Shown: positions 1 through 6,883 of the stretch, piece by piece
Layout: each line of letters opens with the position of its first letter
Position numbering within the stretch: the stretch's first letter is position 1
Source of the DNA: Actinomycetes bacterium
GTDB lineage: Bacteria > Actinomycetota > Acidimicrobiia > Acidimicrobiales > JAMCPL01
DNA: 9,785 bases
Assembly: GCA_021846725.1 (NCBI GenBank)
Contig: JAJZWK010000057.1
Span: 1-9,785 of the forward strand
Direction of reading: 5' to 3'
Notes under the pieces: model-generated
Told to the model about the DNA's origin: nothing
Database searches by the model: none
The model's input: only the letters and a program-made list of their open reading frames with translations
Program-made: the position numbers and the translations under genes

Positions 1-1846
1 AATAAATATCACATTGTGATGGTATATCATCTCCAGTGTGTACTTCTACCAACTCGGATACAATGCCATACAGTTCAGCCCGTCTGGCCAGTATAATTGC
101 ATTTCCACCATCTCCATAGGTGCCGAGCATGTCCGGATAAAGTGAGACTATCCTGAGTGTGGAATCACGAATAGTATGCTTAGTGGTGTTTCTAGTGGCA
201 CCCCTATACCGGTCGCGCTTGCTACCCCCGTCGCCACTAGATACACTGCAGCTCTCGTCTCTATTGCTTTGTTCGGCATCCCTCCTACCGTTACCGTTGT
301 GACTATCTCTCAATGCGCTGTATTCGATGATGTTTGCCAGGTCATTGACACGGATAGGACTCTCTACAGAGAGCATCTTGCGTAACTCCTGGAAGGCCGT
401 ATAGTTGCCGACATAATGTATAAGCGGCTTTGGTGGCCTGGTATAACCGCTTGTGGTAGCATCCACGCTCTTATCCACGCCCACACCCATACCTGCACCC
501 ATACCCATACCTGCACCCACACCCATACCTGCACCCACACCCATAGCAATTGCCTGTAGCTGATCTGCTATATGTCCATGTTTCACACCTGCATAGGAGA
601 GCCTGACGGACAGATCCAGCCCGCGTAGACCGGTAGCTACTATCTGCCTCTGAGCAAGTTTCTCGAATGGTACATCCCATAGCCAGGATGGGTCCAAGCC
701 ATCGGCAATCTTTGCATTGATGCCTATTACCAAAGGTATATCGGTGGTTGTGAGAAGCTCAATCAATTCAAGCCATCCAGCGGGATTCTTTGCCAACATC
801 ATTATGACAGTTGCCTCTACAATGCAGGTAGGGTTTTGTGAATCGACCAACTCTATATCTATAGAGGCAAATCTTCCTGCAACGGAGGTAAGCCTGGCTA
901 TGCTATTTGCAGAATCAAGTGGACTCCTTCCCAATAACGATGCGGCAGTAACAGCCATGGCAGCATTCGACAGATTGAATTGCCCCGGTAACGAGGTGGA
1001 CAACGTAATACTTCTGCTGCCCATGATCATCTTATTGTCGTGTATCGTAACAGAGGGTACAGGTCTCGCAAATCCACATTCACATGACCATATGCCGTTA
1101 TCGGTAAAATTAACTCTGCCACCACAGTTTGGACAACTTGAAGCATCGCTTTTCCAGCGTTGACCTGCCGATACCCAAATAACATGACTCTCCGGTATGC
1201 CGGAGGCCGCCCATACAACCATAGGATCGTCACAATTCGCTACCACCCGTAAAGATATTTGTGGCTCATCTGTTTCTGCCTGTCCATTAAAGGCATCAAT
1301 CAGTGCCTTCCTCCACTTGGCACTGGTCATCCTGACCTCGTTTACCCTGTCCAGCTGATCACGAGATAAGTTCAGCAGCACAACTACCTCAGGATGCGAT
1401 TTTGCAATTAATTCTGGCAGGTACCCTTCATCTACCTCTATTACGGCATCTGTGTGATCACCCGAGCTTATAAGGGCAGATGCAATGCCGGCAGGTAAAT
1501 TGGAGCCAGATAGTGATGTTGCCACGCCCAGATGCTCGATAGGACGTCCATGATGTCGCACAACAACTCCTGGAGCAGGTTCCAAGGATGAAAGAGTATC
1601 CGAAGTGATATCAGAAAGGGCATATGCAATCATCCGAGTCGTGGTCGTCTTACCGTTGGTGCCGCTTACCAGCACCACTCTTCGACCGGAAGTGAGCTTT
1701 TCCAGGAGATAAGGGTCTATGGCAAGCGCCACTCTACCGCCAATAACCGATCCTGAGCCGAGATGTAGGCCTATCGAGATCCGCGTAAGCACCCTAGCGA
1801 CAATCTGGGCAGCGAAACGGCGCGTATCCTGTCCGAGTTTTTGCAT
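1..1846 (-). CDS. MurT-GatD fusion, lipid II isoglutaminyl synthase (3' end outside window)
   Basis: This frame is open from ATG 1846 to the window edge (615 codons read, no stop). Residues 1-510 are MurT-like. They carry the Mur ligase P-loop SGTNGKTTTT (61-70), a central-domain segment EVDEGYLPE (137-145), a zinc-ribbon insertion with C238/C241 and C255/C257, and a DUF1727-type C-terminal domain with NPAG (354-357), ADGLDPSWLWD (381-391) and NYTAFQELRKML (481-492). After a polar linker (about 511-561), residues 562-615 read TLRIVSLYPDMLGTYGDGGN and onward, the N-terminus of the class I glutamine amidotransferase GatD. In known systems separate MurT and GatD form a complex that amidates the D-Glu of lipid II in the cytoplasm, using glutamine and ATP. 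The GatD catalytic Cys and His would lie beyond the edge. In-frame ATGs exist at 1879 and 1885, but GAGG lies 9 nt before 1846, so I chose that start. The second Cys pair is CxC rather than the CxxC I would expect. The MurT call is very secure; the fusion rests on my own frame reading. Confidence 0.88.
   Translation of the reverse strand, partial: MQKLGQDTRRFAAQIVARVLTRISIGLHLGSGSVIGGRVALAIDPYLLEKLTSGRRVVLVSGTNGKTTTTRMIAYALSDITSDTLSSLEPAPGVVVRHHGRPIEHLGVATSLSGSNLPAGIASALISSGDHTDAVIEVDEGYLPELIAKSHPEVVVLLNLSRDQLDRVNEVRMTSAKWRKALIDAFNGQAETDEPQISLRVVANCDDPMVVWAASGIPESHVIWVSAGQRWKSDASSCPNCGGRVNFTDNGIWSCECGFARPVPSVTIHDNKMIMGSRSITLSTSLPGQFNLSNAAMAVTAASLLGRSPLDSANSIARLTSVAGRFASIDIELVDSQNPTCIVEATVIMMLAKNPAGWLELIELLTTTDIPLVIGINAKIADGLDPSWLWDVPFEKLAQRQIVATGLRGLDLSVRLSYAGVKHGHIADQLQAIAMGVGAGMGVGAGMGMGAGMGVGVDKSVDATTSGYTRPPKPLIHYVGNYTAFQELRKMLSVESPIRVNDLANIIEYSALRDSHNGNGRRDAEQSNRDESCSVSSGDGGSKRDRYRGATRNTTKHTIRDSTLRIVSLYPDMLGTYGDGGNAIILARRAELYGIVSELVEVHTGDDIPSQCDIY
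476..544 (-). repeat. In-frame 18-bp tandem repeat coding Gly/Met/Val/Ala hexapeptides
   Basis: Nearly four copies of an 18-bp unit (coding sense ATGGGTGTGGGTGCAGGT, with one GTG-to-ATG variant and a degenerate last copy) encode residues 435-457 of the MurT-GatD protein as M-G-(V/M)-G-A-G repeats. The tract lies between the helix ending IADQLQAIA and the terminal MurT segment HYVGNYTAFQELRKML, so it expands a loop inside the MurT C-terminal domain and is not the linker to GatD. The unit is a multiple of three, so copy-number changes would keep the frame. Spurious overlapping frames here are by-products of the repeat. Confidence 0.9.
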
Positions 1847-1882
1847 TTGCAGTAACCTCGTTTTTTGCGGTATCCTCATACT

Positions 1883-1910
1883 CATATAGTGTAAGACATT
1901 TAGTAGTCAG
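1883..1910 (-). promoter_or_regulatory. Candidate promoter for murT-gatD
   Basis: On the minus strand CTGACT (1905-1910, -35-like) and TATATG (1883-1888, -10-like) are separated by 16 bp. Transcription would begin near 1876, downstream of the alternative ATGs at 1885 and 1879, which fits translation from 1846. Both hexamers are imperfect, so this is weak evidence. Confidence 0.25.
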
Positions 1911-1980
1911 CCTCGTGAATAGCATGACGCTATACGCTGAATTGGTAACGTCATCTGGCAGGGATGAAGAAATGAGCAGA

Positions 1981-1999
1981 GTGTAACCTGAAGTTATAC
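1981..1999. promoter_or_regulatory. Imperfect palindrome in divergent promoter region, possible operator
   Basis: GTGTAAC-CTGAA-GTTATAC has 7-bp arms with 6 of 7 positions complementary. It lies in the 254-bp gap between the divergent murT-gatD and SDR genes, about 100 bp before the SDR start. A dimeric repressor could bind here, but no regulator can be named from the sequence and an arm this short can arise by chance. The rest of the gap is AT-rich and non-coding; I see no RNA gene in it. Confidence 0.2.
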
Positions 2000-2100
2000 C
2001 AATGACAAGTGCCGCCAGATGCGTCAATTGATCAGCGAGAACCGTGGTTATTCTCAGGATGAACTACTCGATAGAAATTAAATAAGAAGGAGGCTTTTCA

Positions 2101-3006
2101 ATGGGCATACTCGATGGCAAGGTGGCAATAGTTACAGGTGCAGGACGCGGTATTGGTAGAGGCGAAGCTATGTTGCTTGCAGCCGAAGGAGCTAAGGTAG
2201 TGGTAAACGATCTTGGTGCCGATGTAACCGGTGCTGGTGGAGACAAGAGTCCTGCTCAGAAAAGCGTGGATGATATAATTGCAAACGGAGGCGAAGCAAT
2301 AATAAACGCCGATGATATCAGCTCGTGGCAGGGAGCCAAGAATGTGATAGACGAAGCCATATCTACTTGGGGGAAACTTGATATAGTCGTGAACAACGCC
2401 GGTATTCTACGTGACAAGATGAGTTTCAATATAGATGAATCAGACTGGGACGATGTAATCAGAGTGCACCTGAAGGGTCACTTTGCCATGGCTCGCCATG
2501 CTGCCGCCTACTGGAGAGAGCGTTCAAAAGCTGGTGAGGAAGTAAAGGCAGCCATAGTAAACACTTCATCGGAATCAGGTATATACGGAAATCCAGGACA
2601 GGCCAATTATTCTGCTGCCAAGGCTGGTATCGCCTCTTTGACTTGGGTAATGGCACGTGAGCTACAACGCTATGGTGTCAGAGTAAATGCCATTGCACCT
2701 AGAGCCAGGACTAGGATGACTGAGAATCTGTTCGGCTCGTTCAGCGATCCTGGCGAGGGTAAATTTGATGCTTACGACCCACTGAACGTAGCACCAATGG
2801 TGGCTTTTTTGGCCTCTGATCTTGCCAGTGATATAAGCGGGCAGATATTTGTAGTTTATGGTGGTGAAATCACGGTAATGCAGGGATTTACCCCAGCAGG
2901 TGAATTGAAGAAGGATGCTAGATGGACACCAAGTGAATTGGCAGAGCACAAAGCCGAACTTTTTGCAAATCACCCCAGCGTACTGCCTGGAATGCCTGGG
3001 TTCTGA
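2101..3006 (+). CDS. SDR-family oxidoreductase, (3R)-hydroxyacyl-CoA dehydrogenase-like
   Basis: This is a 301-residue cytosolic short-chain dehydrogenase. The Rossmann nucleotide motif TGAGRGIG is at 12-19, VVVND with the acidic D37 (suggesting NAD rather than NADP preference) at 33-37, NNAG at 98-101, the catalytic Ser at about 157 in TSSESG, and YSAAK at 170-174 (Tyr170, Lys174). The segment RVHLKGHF (121-128) and the VVVNDLG strand resemble the dehydrogenase domain of HSD17B4/Fox2-type multifunctional enzymes and mycobacterial homologues that oxidise (3R)-hydroxyacyl-CoA. The substrate here is inferred only from that resemblance. A roughly 40-residue tail (262-301) follows the fold. The start is firm: GAAGGAGG (2086-2093) lies 7 nt before the ATG. 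The stop is 2 bp before the glnA2 GTG, so the SDR, glnA2 and glnR are probably co-transcribed. No functional link to nitrogen metabolism is evident in the protein itself. Confidence 0.9.
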   Translation: MGILDGKVAIVTGAGRGIGRGEAMLLAAEGAKVVVNDLGADVTGAGGDKSPAQKSVDDIIANGGEAIINADDISSWQGAKNVIDEAISTWGKLDIVVNNAGILRDKMSFNIDESDWDDVIRVHLKGHFAMARHAAAYWRERSKAGEEVKAAIVNTSSESGIYGNPGQANYSAAKAGIASLTWVMARELQRYGVRVNAIAPRARTRMTENLFGSFSDPGEGKFDAYDPLNVAPMVAFLASDLASDISGQIFVVYGGEITVMQGFTPAGELKKDARWTPSELAEHKAELFANHPSVLPGMPGF

Positions 3007-3008
3007 CC

Positions 3009-4349
3009 GTGGTAACCACTGGCGACGACTCTGGTCTGCAGTACGTTGTCAGGACCATAGAGGAGAGGGGTATCCAGTTTGTCCAGTTGTGGTTTACTGA
3101 CGTACTAGGCACCCTGAAAGCATTCAGTATTGCACCTGCTGAAGTAGAAAGTGCCCTGGAGGACGGCATGACTTTCGACGGCTCAGCTGTAGATGGCTTC
3201 AGCAGGGTACAGGAAAGCGACATGATAGCGCACCCTGATCCAAGTACGTTCGAACTACTTCCTTGGAAGGATGGGGATGCTCTAACGGCAAGGATATTTT
3301 GCGATATTGCCAATCCGGACGGTTCACCATTTGAAGGGAGTCCCAGAGAGGTGCTGCGCAGAGCGACCGACCGTGCTCATGCGCTGGGTTACGGCTTTTA
3401 CGTAGGACCCGAAATCGAGTTTTTTTACTTCCGCGAGCAACCACGTACCCAGCCTATTGATAATGGTTCTTACTTTGATCTGACTGCAGCTGAATTGTGT
3501 AGTGACCTCAGAAGGGAGAGCATACAATCTCTTGAGACGATGGGTATTCCGGTGGAACATACTCAGCATGAAGATGCCCCTGGTCAATACGAGATAGACT
3601 TACGATATACGGATGCCCTTACTATGGCTGATACCGTCATGACTACCAGGATGATCATCAAAGAAGTAGCTATCCGAAGACATGTCATTGCCAGTTTCAT
3701 GCCAAAGCCTATCTCCGGCGTGCAGGGATCAGGTATGCACACACATATTTCACTTTTCAGAGGCGACAAAAATGCATTTTATGACCCTGACGACCCGATT
3801 GGCCTATCTGTCGAAGCCAAGTGCTTTATCGCGGGACTGCTGAAACATGCACCTGAAATTACTGCCGTTACCAACCAGTGGGTCAACTCATATAAACGCC
3901 TGGTCCCCGGTTATGAAGCGCCAGCTTATGTTTCATGGGCAAGAAACAACAGATCGGCTTTGGTTAGAGTACCGGTAATCAGAAAGAGCAAGCCAGAGAC
4001 GACCAGGATCGAGTACAGAGCTGTTGACTCGGCATGCAACCCCTACCTGTCGTTTGCAATGATTCTGGCAGCCGGTATGGACGGCCTGATCAATGGCTAT
4101 GAGTTGCCGCCCGAAGCCGATGTAAATCTATTTGATCTATCCATAAGCGATCTCGAAAATACTGGGGTAGTGCGATTGCCACACAACCTCTTTGAAGCTA
4201 TATCCCTGATGGAAAAGTCTAGTCTGGTTGCCGATACGCTTGGTGAGCACGTCTTTGAGTGGTTTATTCGCAACAAGCTTGAAGAGTGGCATTCATTCAG
4301 AGAACATGTCAGCGAGTATGAAATTGACAGGTACCTGACAATACTCTGA
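3009..4349 (+). CDS. glnA2: GlnA2-type glutamine synthetase-like ligase
   Basis: This 446-residue GSI-fold protein closely resembles actinobacterial GlnA2 in sequence and length. Visible sites are FDGSA (56-60), ESDM (69-72), the metal-binding glutamates in GPEIEFF (133-139), HEDAPGQYE (187-195), GSGMHTHISL (240-249, His244/His246), NSYKRLVPGYEAP (293-305, flap Glu303), NNRS (313-316) and RIEYR (333-337). The catalytic set therefore looks intact. One change stands out: the usual FDGSS latch reads FDGSA, so the residue matching Ser53 of the enterobacterial enzyme is Ala60. No adenylylation-type LYDL/LYEL tyrosine segment is present. Family members make glutamine, or in Streptomyces glutamylate polyamines, so the amine substrate is open. 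The GTG start has no clear Shine-Dalgarno and follows the SDR stop by 2 bp, suggesting translational coupling. The stop overlaps the glnR ATG by one base. Confidence 0.87.
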   Translation: MVTTGDDSGLQYVVRTIEERGIQFVQLWFTDVLGTLKAFSIAPAEVESALEDGMTFDGSAVDGFSRVQESDMIAHPDPSTFELLPWKDGDALTARIFCDIANPDGSPFEGSPREVLRRATDRAHALGYGFYVGPEIEFFYFREQPRTQPIDNGSYFDLTAAELCSDLRRESIQSLETMGIPVEHTQHEDAPGQYEIDLRYTDALTMADTVMTTRMIIKEVAIRRHVIASFMPKPISGVQGSGMHTHISLFRGDKNAFYDPDDPIGLSVEAKCFIAGLLKHAPEITAVTNQWVNSYKRLVPGYEAPAYVSWARNNRSALVRVPVIRKSKPETTRIEYRAVDSACNPYLSFAMILAAGMDGLINGYELPPEADVNLFDLSISDLENTGVVRLPHNLFEAISLMEKSSLVADTLGEHVFEWFIRNKLEEWHSFREHVSEYEIDRYLTIL

Positions 4350-4987
4350 TGGCCATAGCATACTTCCCAGAGTTGCCTACTGAACTGGTAGAGACGCTAC
4401 AAAATATGGGACTGTCACCACATAGGGTGGAGGACTTGTCATCAGTAAGAGATGACTCGGGAATATTGGTCTACATGCTAGAAGATCCTGGAAGTGTAGT
4501 ACAGGCACTTCGCTCCATCGTAGAGCGAGATAGTAAGTATACACCGCAAGTGCTACTTGTAATTGCAACGAGTCAATTGGAATGGCTTGAGCGAGCCAAG
4601 GGGCTCTTCGATGACTGGTGTTTTTATTCGGCCAATATTGAAGAGGTTGCATTACGTGCTAATTTTCTTTTTGGCAGGACATCGGGGGCTGCAATCAAAT
4701 ATGGTCCTCTTGAAATTAATGTCGACAGCTATCAGGCAACCGTCAATGGTCAACTACTTGATTTGACCTATATGGAATACAAGTTACTTGCCTTCCTGGC
4801 CTCCAATCCTGAGAAGGTATTCAGCAGAGAAGCCCTACTTACCAGGGTATGGGGGTATGACTACTATGGAGGAGCGCGTACAGTCGATGTCCATATCCGC
4901 CGCCTGCGCTCAAAAATGGGCGACAGGCATGCGAATATGATAAGTACGATCAGGTCAGTAGGCTATATGCTTACTACAAAAATTTAG
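4349..4987 (+). CDS. glnR: GlnR-like nitrogen regulator, atypical OmpR-family response regulator
   Basis: This 212-residue protein has a degenerate receiver domain (about 1-110) and a C-terminal OmpR/PhoB winged helix (about 118-212). The DNA-binding half has LDLTYMEYKLLAFLA, VFSREALLTRVWGYDYYGG, the recognition-helix region RTVDVHIRRLRSKMG and STIRSVGYML. It matches Streptomyces GlnR closely, including WGYDY(F/Y)GG(T/A)RTVDVH. GlnR globally activates or represses nitrogen genes such as amt, glnK and glnA. In the receiver, the strand that ends in Asp in GlnR relatives reads GILVYMLED, with Tyr at the aligned phosphoacceptor position, and no N-terminal acidic pair is seen. Phosphorylation at the usual site is therefore unlikely. 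The ATG overlaps the glnA2 TGA by one base (TGATG) and no strong ribosome binding site is visible, so coupled translation is likely. Its context between two glutamine synthetase genes supports the call. The last bases lie in a tandem duplication shared with the convergent glnA. Confidence 0.88.
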   Translation: MAIAYFPELPTELVETLQNMGLSPHRVEDLSSVRDDSGILVYMLEDPGSVVQALRSIVERDSKYTPQVLLVIATSQLEWLERAKGLFDDWCFYSANIEEVALRANFLFGRTSGAAIKYGPLEINVDSYQATVNGQLLDLTYMEYKLLAFLASNPEKVFSREALLTRVWGYDYYGGARTVDVHIRRLRSKMGDRHANMISTIRSVGYMLTTKI

Positions 4988-5015
4988 ATGTCGTAGAAAA
5001 ATTTAGATGTCGTAG
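4978..5015. repeat. Perfect 19-bp tandem duplication spanning two convergent stop codons
   Basis: The unit AAAAATTTAGATGTCGTAG occurs twice without a gap (4978-4996 and 4997-5015). The first copy holds the glnR stop (TAG, 4985-4987); the second holds the complement of the glnA stop (TTA, 5003-5005) and its last codons. TACTAC just before (4972-4977) can pair with GTAGTA at the end (5012-5017), giving a weak two-way hairpin with a large loop. No conventional GC-rich terminator with a T-run separates the two genes. Confidence 0.95.
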
Positions 5016-6427
5016 TAGAGCTGAAACTCCCATGGATGTGGTCGTAAGCGGATAGCGTCCACTTCATTTGTCCTCTTGTAATTAATCCATACATCTATCA
5101 GGTCGTCGGTGAATACCCCGCCTTCTTTCAGGTATGCATTATCAGACTCGAGCGCATCCAGCGCCTCTTCCAGAGATGAGGGAACCTGCGGTATCTTGGC
5201 AAGTTCTTCAGGTGAAAGTTCGTATAGATCTACATCTAGTGGTGCTGCAGGTTCGATCTTATTTCTCACTCCGTCCAAACCAGCCATCAGCATCGCAGAG
5301 AACGCTATATATGGGTTACAGGCTGGGTCTGGGCATCTGAACTCTACTCTTTTCGCCTTTGGTGATGGAGAGTACATTGGGATACGACATGCCGCAGATC
5401 TGTTTCGCTGCGAGTAAACCAAATTGACAGGAGCCTCAAAACCGGGTACTAGTCTCTTGTAAGAGTTCGTAGTAGGAGCGGCAAAGGCCAGTATAGAAGG
5501 AGCATGTTTCAACAAACCTCCAATATAGTGCCGTGCCATCTCCGATATACCTGCATACCCTGACGGATCCGAAAAGAGTGGCTTTCCGTCTTTCCACAGT
5601 GATTGATGGGTATGCATCCCTGACCCGTTATCTTGGAACAGCGGCTTTGGCATGAAAGTCGCAGTCAAGCCATGCGCTCGTGCTACAGACTTGACTACAT
5701 ATTTATAGAGCATCAGCTTGTCTGCAATGTCGAGTAACGGACTGAACCGCATATCGATCTCTGCCTGACCAGCAGTAGCAACCTCGTGATGCTGTACCTC
5801 TATATCTATACCGAGGCTCTCCATGATCAGGATCATCTCTGATCGGATGTCCTGCAGATGGTCCATTGGAGGTACGGGGAAATAGCCTTCTTTGTGCCTT
5901 GGCTTGTATCCCAGATTGGGACCTTCATCCTTACCCGAGTTCCATATTCCCTCGTCAGAATCGACTGAGTAGTATGCGCTATGAGCATCCTGATGGAACC
6001 TCACATCTGAAAATATAAAGAACTCAGCTTCGGGACCAAAGTATGCCGTATCAGCCAAACCCGTCTCTACCAGGTAGGCTTCGGCCTTTTTTGCAACATA
6101 TCTAGGGTCACGTGAGTAGGATTCACCGGTAATAGGATCCTTCACGAAACAGTTTATATTCAAAGTACGATGCTGGCGGAACGGATCCACGATAGCGGTA
6201 TCAGGGTCCGGAATAAGCAACATGTCAGATTCCTCAATTGATTGGAACCCACGTATAGACGAACCGTCAAATCCGAATCCTTCTTCAAAAGAAGATTCTG
6301 TCAGCTCGTGTGCAGGTACCGAGAAATGCTGCATAAGCCCCGGCAGGTCACAAAATCGCAAATCAACGATCTCTATGCCCATGTCAGATACTTGCCGTCT
6401 TACTTCATCTGGTGTCTTATTACTCAT
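5003..6427 (-). CDS. glnA: Glutamine synthetase type I (GSI-beta)
   Basis: This is a 474-residue dodecameric-type cytosolic enzyme making glutamine from glutamate, ammonia and ATP. It is full length for the beta subtype. Signatures are FGFDGSSIRGF (51-61, intact Asp54 and Ser-Ser latch), EESDM (65-69), GPEAEFFIF (131-139), HHEVATAGQAEID (213-225), FMPKP (258-262), GSGMHTHQSL (268-277), NSYKRLVPGFEAP (321-333), RNRSA (341-345) and RVEFR (360-364). The segment DLYELSPEE (400-408) carries Tyr402 at the adenylylation position, so control by a GlnE-type adenylyltransferase encoded elsewhere is expected. The characteristic beta insertion (WNSGKDEG and surroundings, about 162-180) is present. The start is supported by AAAAGGAG 5 nt upstream. 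It lies 117 bp downstream of glnB on the same strand, probably read from the amt promoter with or without a local promoter. It ends convergently against glnR. Confidence 0.97.
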   Translation of the reverse strand: MSNKTPDEVRRQVSDMGIEIVDLRFCDLPGLMQHFSVPAHELTESSFEEGFGFDGSSIRGFQSIEESDMLLIPDPDTAIVDPFRQHRTLNINCFVKDPITGESYSRDPRYVAKKAEAYLVETGLADTAYFGPEAEFFIFSDVRFHQDAHSAYYSVDSDEGIWNSGKDEGPNLGYKPRHKEGYFPVPPMDHLQDIRSEMILIMESLGIDIEVQHHEVATAGQAEIDMRFSPLLDIADKLMLYKYVVKSVARAHGLTATFMPKPLFQDNGSGMHTHQSLWKDGKPLFSDPSGYAGISEMARHYIGGLLKHAPSILAFAAPTTNSYKRLVPGFEAPVNLVYSQRNRSAACRIPMYSPSPKAKRVEFRCPDPACNPYIAFSAMLMAGLDGVRNKIEPAAPLDVDLYELSPEELAKIPQVPSSLEEALDALESDNAYLKEGGVFTDDLIDVWINYKRTNEVDAIRLRPHPWEFQLYYDI

Positions 6428-6480
6428 TTATTCTCCTTTTTTGTCTATCATCATACTCCATCAGGATATTTATCATTTAT

Positions 6481-6529
6481 CTTGTCCGCGGTAATACACA
6501 GGCGGTGGGTAATGCCCAGCCGAGACAAG
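6481..6529 (-). other. Possible RNA structure between glnB and glnA
   Basis: In transcript sense CTTGTC (6524-6529) can pair with GACAAG (6481-6486), enclosing a small TGGG-CATTA-CCCA hairpin (6506-6518). No T-run follows, so it does not look like a strong intrinsic terminator; it could be a processing site or partial attenuator between glnB and glnA. I looked in this 117-bp gap for 11-bp-phased GlnR half-sites and found none. An AT-rich stretch (about 6455-6480) could hold a weak glnA promoter. Confidence 0.3.
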
Positions 6530-6544
6530 AAGGAAGCTGTACCA

Positions 6545-6883
6545 TCATACTGCATCAGGACCTCTCTCGCCTGTCCTGACCCTGGTGATTTCTTCTACCG
6601 GAGATACCCACACCTTACCGTCTCCGATCTTTCCAGTTCTCGCCGATTCCACAATCGCATTGACCACCTGTTCAGCCATACTGTCATCTATTACGACCTC
6701 GACTCTAATCTTAGGCATGAAATCTACCTCGTATTCTGCTCCTCGATAGACCTCCGTATGGCCTCGCTGGCGTCCAAAACCTTGTGCCTCCGTAACGGTC
6801 ATACCCATTACTCCAATATCCTGGAGTGCATTTTTGACATCCTCTAGTTTGAATGGCTTGACAACTGCAACCACTGATTTCAT
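6545..6883 (-). CDS. glnB: P-II nitrogen regulatory protein (GlnB/GlnK)
   Basis: This is a 112-residue trimeric cytosolic signal protein sensing 2-oxoglutarate and ATP/ADP. It has the expected length. The N-terminal strand-helix is MKSVVAVVKPFKLEDVKNAL; the T-loop (about 37-55) is GRQRGHTEVYRGAEYEVDF with Tyr51, the residue modified by uridylylation or adenylylation in relatives; Lys58 follows. TGKIGDGKVWV (83-93) is the ATP-binding loop, with Arg101 and Arg103 nearby. The ATG overlaps the amt stop in an ATGA arrangement (6880-6883), and its ribosome binding site AGGAGGT (6892-6898) lies inside the last amt codons, so expression is coupled. Linkage to amt means it is functionally of the GlnK type that docks on the channel and blocks it at high ammonium. 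Retention of Tyr51 implies a GlnD-type modifying enzyme elsewhere in the genome. Confidence 0.96.
   Translation of the reverse strand: MKSVVAVVKPFKLEDVKNALQDIGVMGMTVTEAQGFGRQRGHTEVYRGAEYEVDFMPKIRVEVVIDDSMAEQVVNAIVESARTGKIGDGKVWVSPVEEITRVRTGERGPDAV

Noticed and set aside
364..680. Two overlapping minus-strand frames rich in Trp-Val or Cys-Gly-Tyr repeats
   Set aside because: They are alternate-frame readings of the 18-bp repeat inside the MurT coding frame, which continues uninterrupted on both sides.
717..1163. 148-codon plus-strand open frame
   Set aside because: It is antisense to the well-conserved MurT frame, has no ribosome binding site, and shows no recognisable domain.
1794..2027. 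77-codon minus-strand frame with a hydrophobic N-terminus
   Set aside because: It starts at TTG without a ribosome binding site, overlaps the MurT start in another frame, and resembles no family I know; the stretch is better explained as promoter region.
1847..2100. Several GTAAC pentamers (1852, 1945, 1983) as a possible GlnR box before the SDR gene
   Set aside because: None has a matching half-site 11 bp away, unlike the array upstream of amt.
6242..6847. 201-codon plus-strand frame across the glnB-glnA gap
   Set aside because: It is antisense to the start of glnA and to glnB and shows no domain; it arises from the complementary strand of conserved genes.
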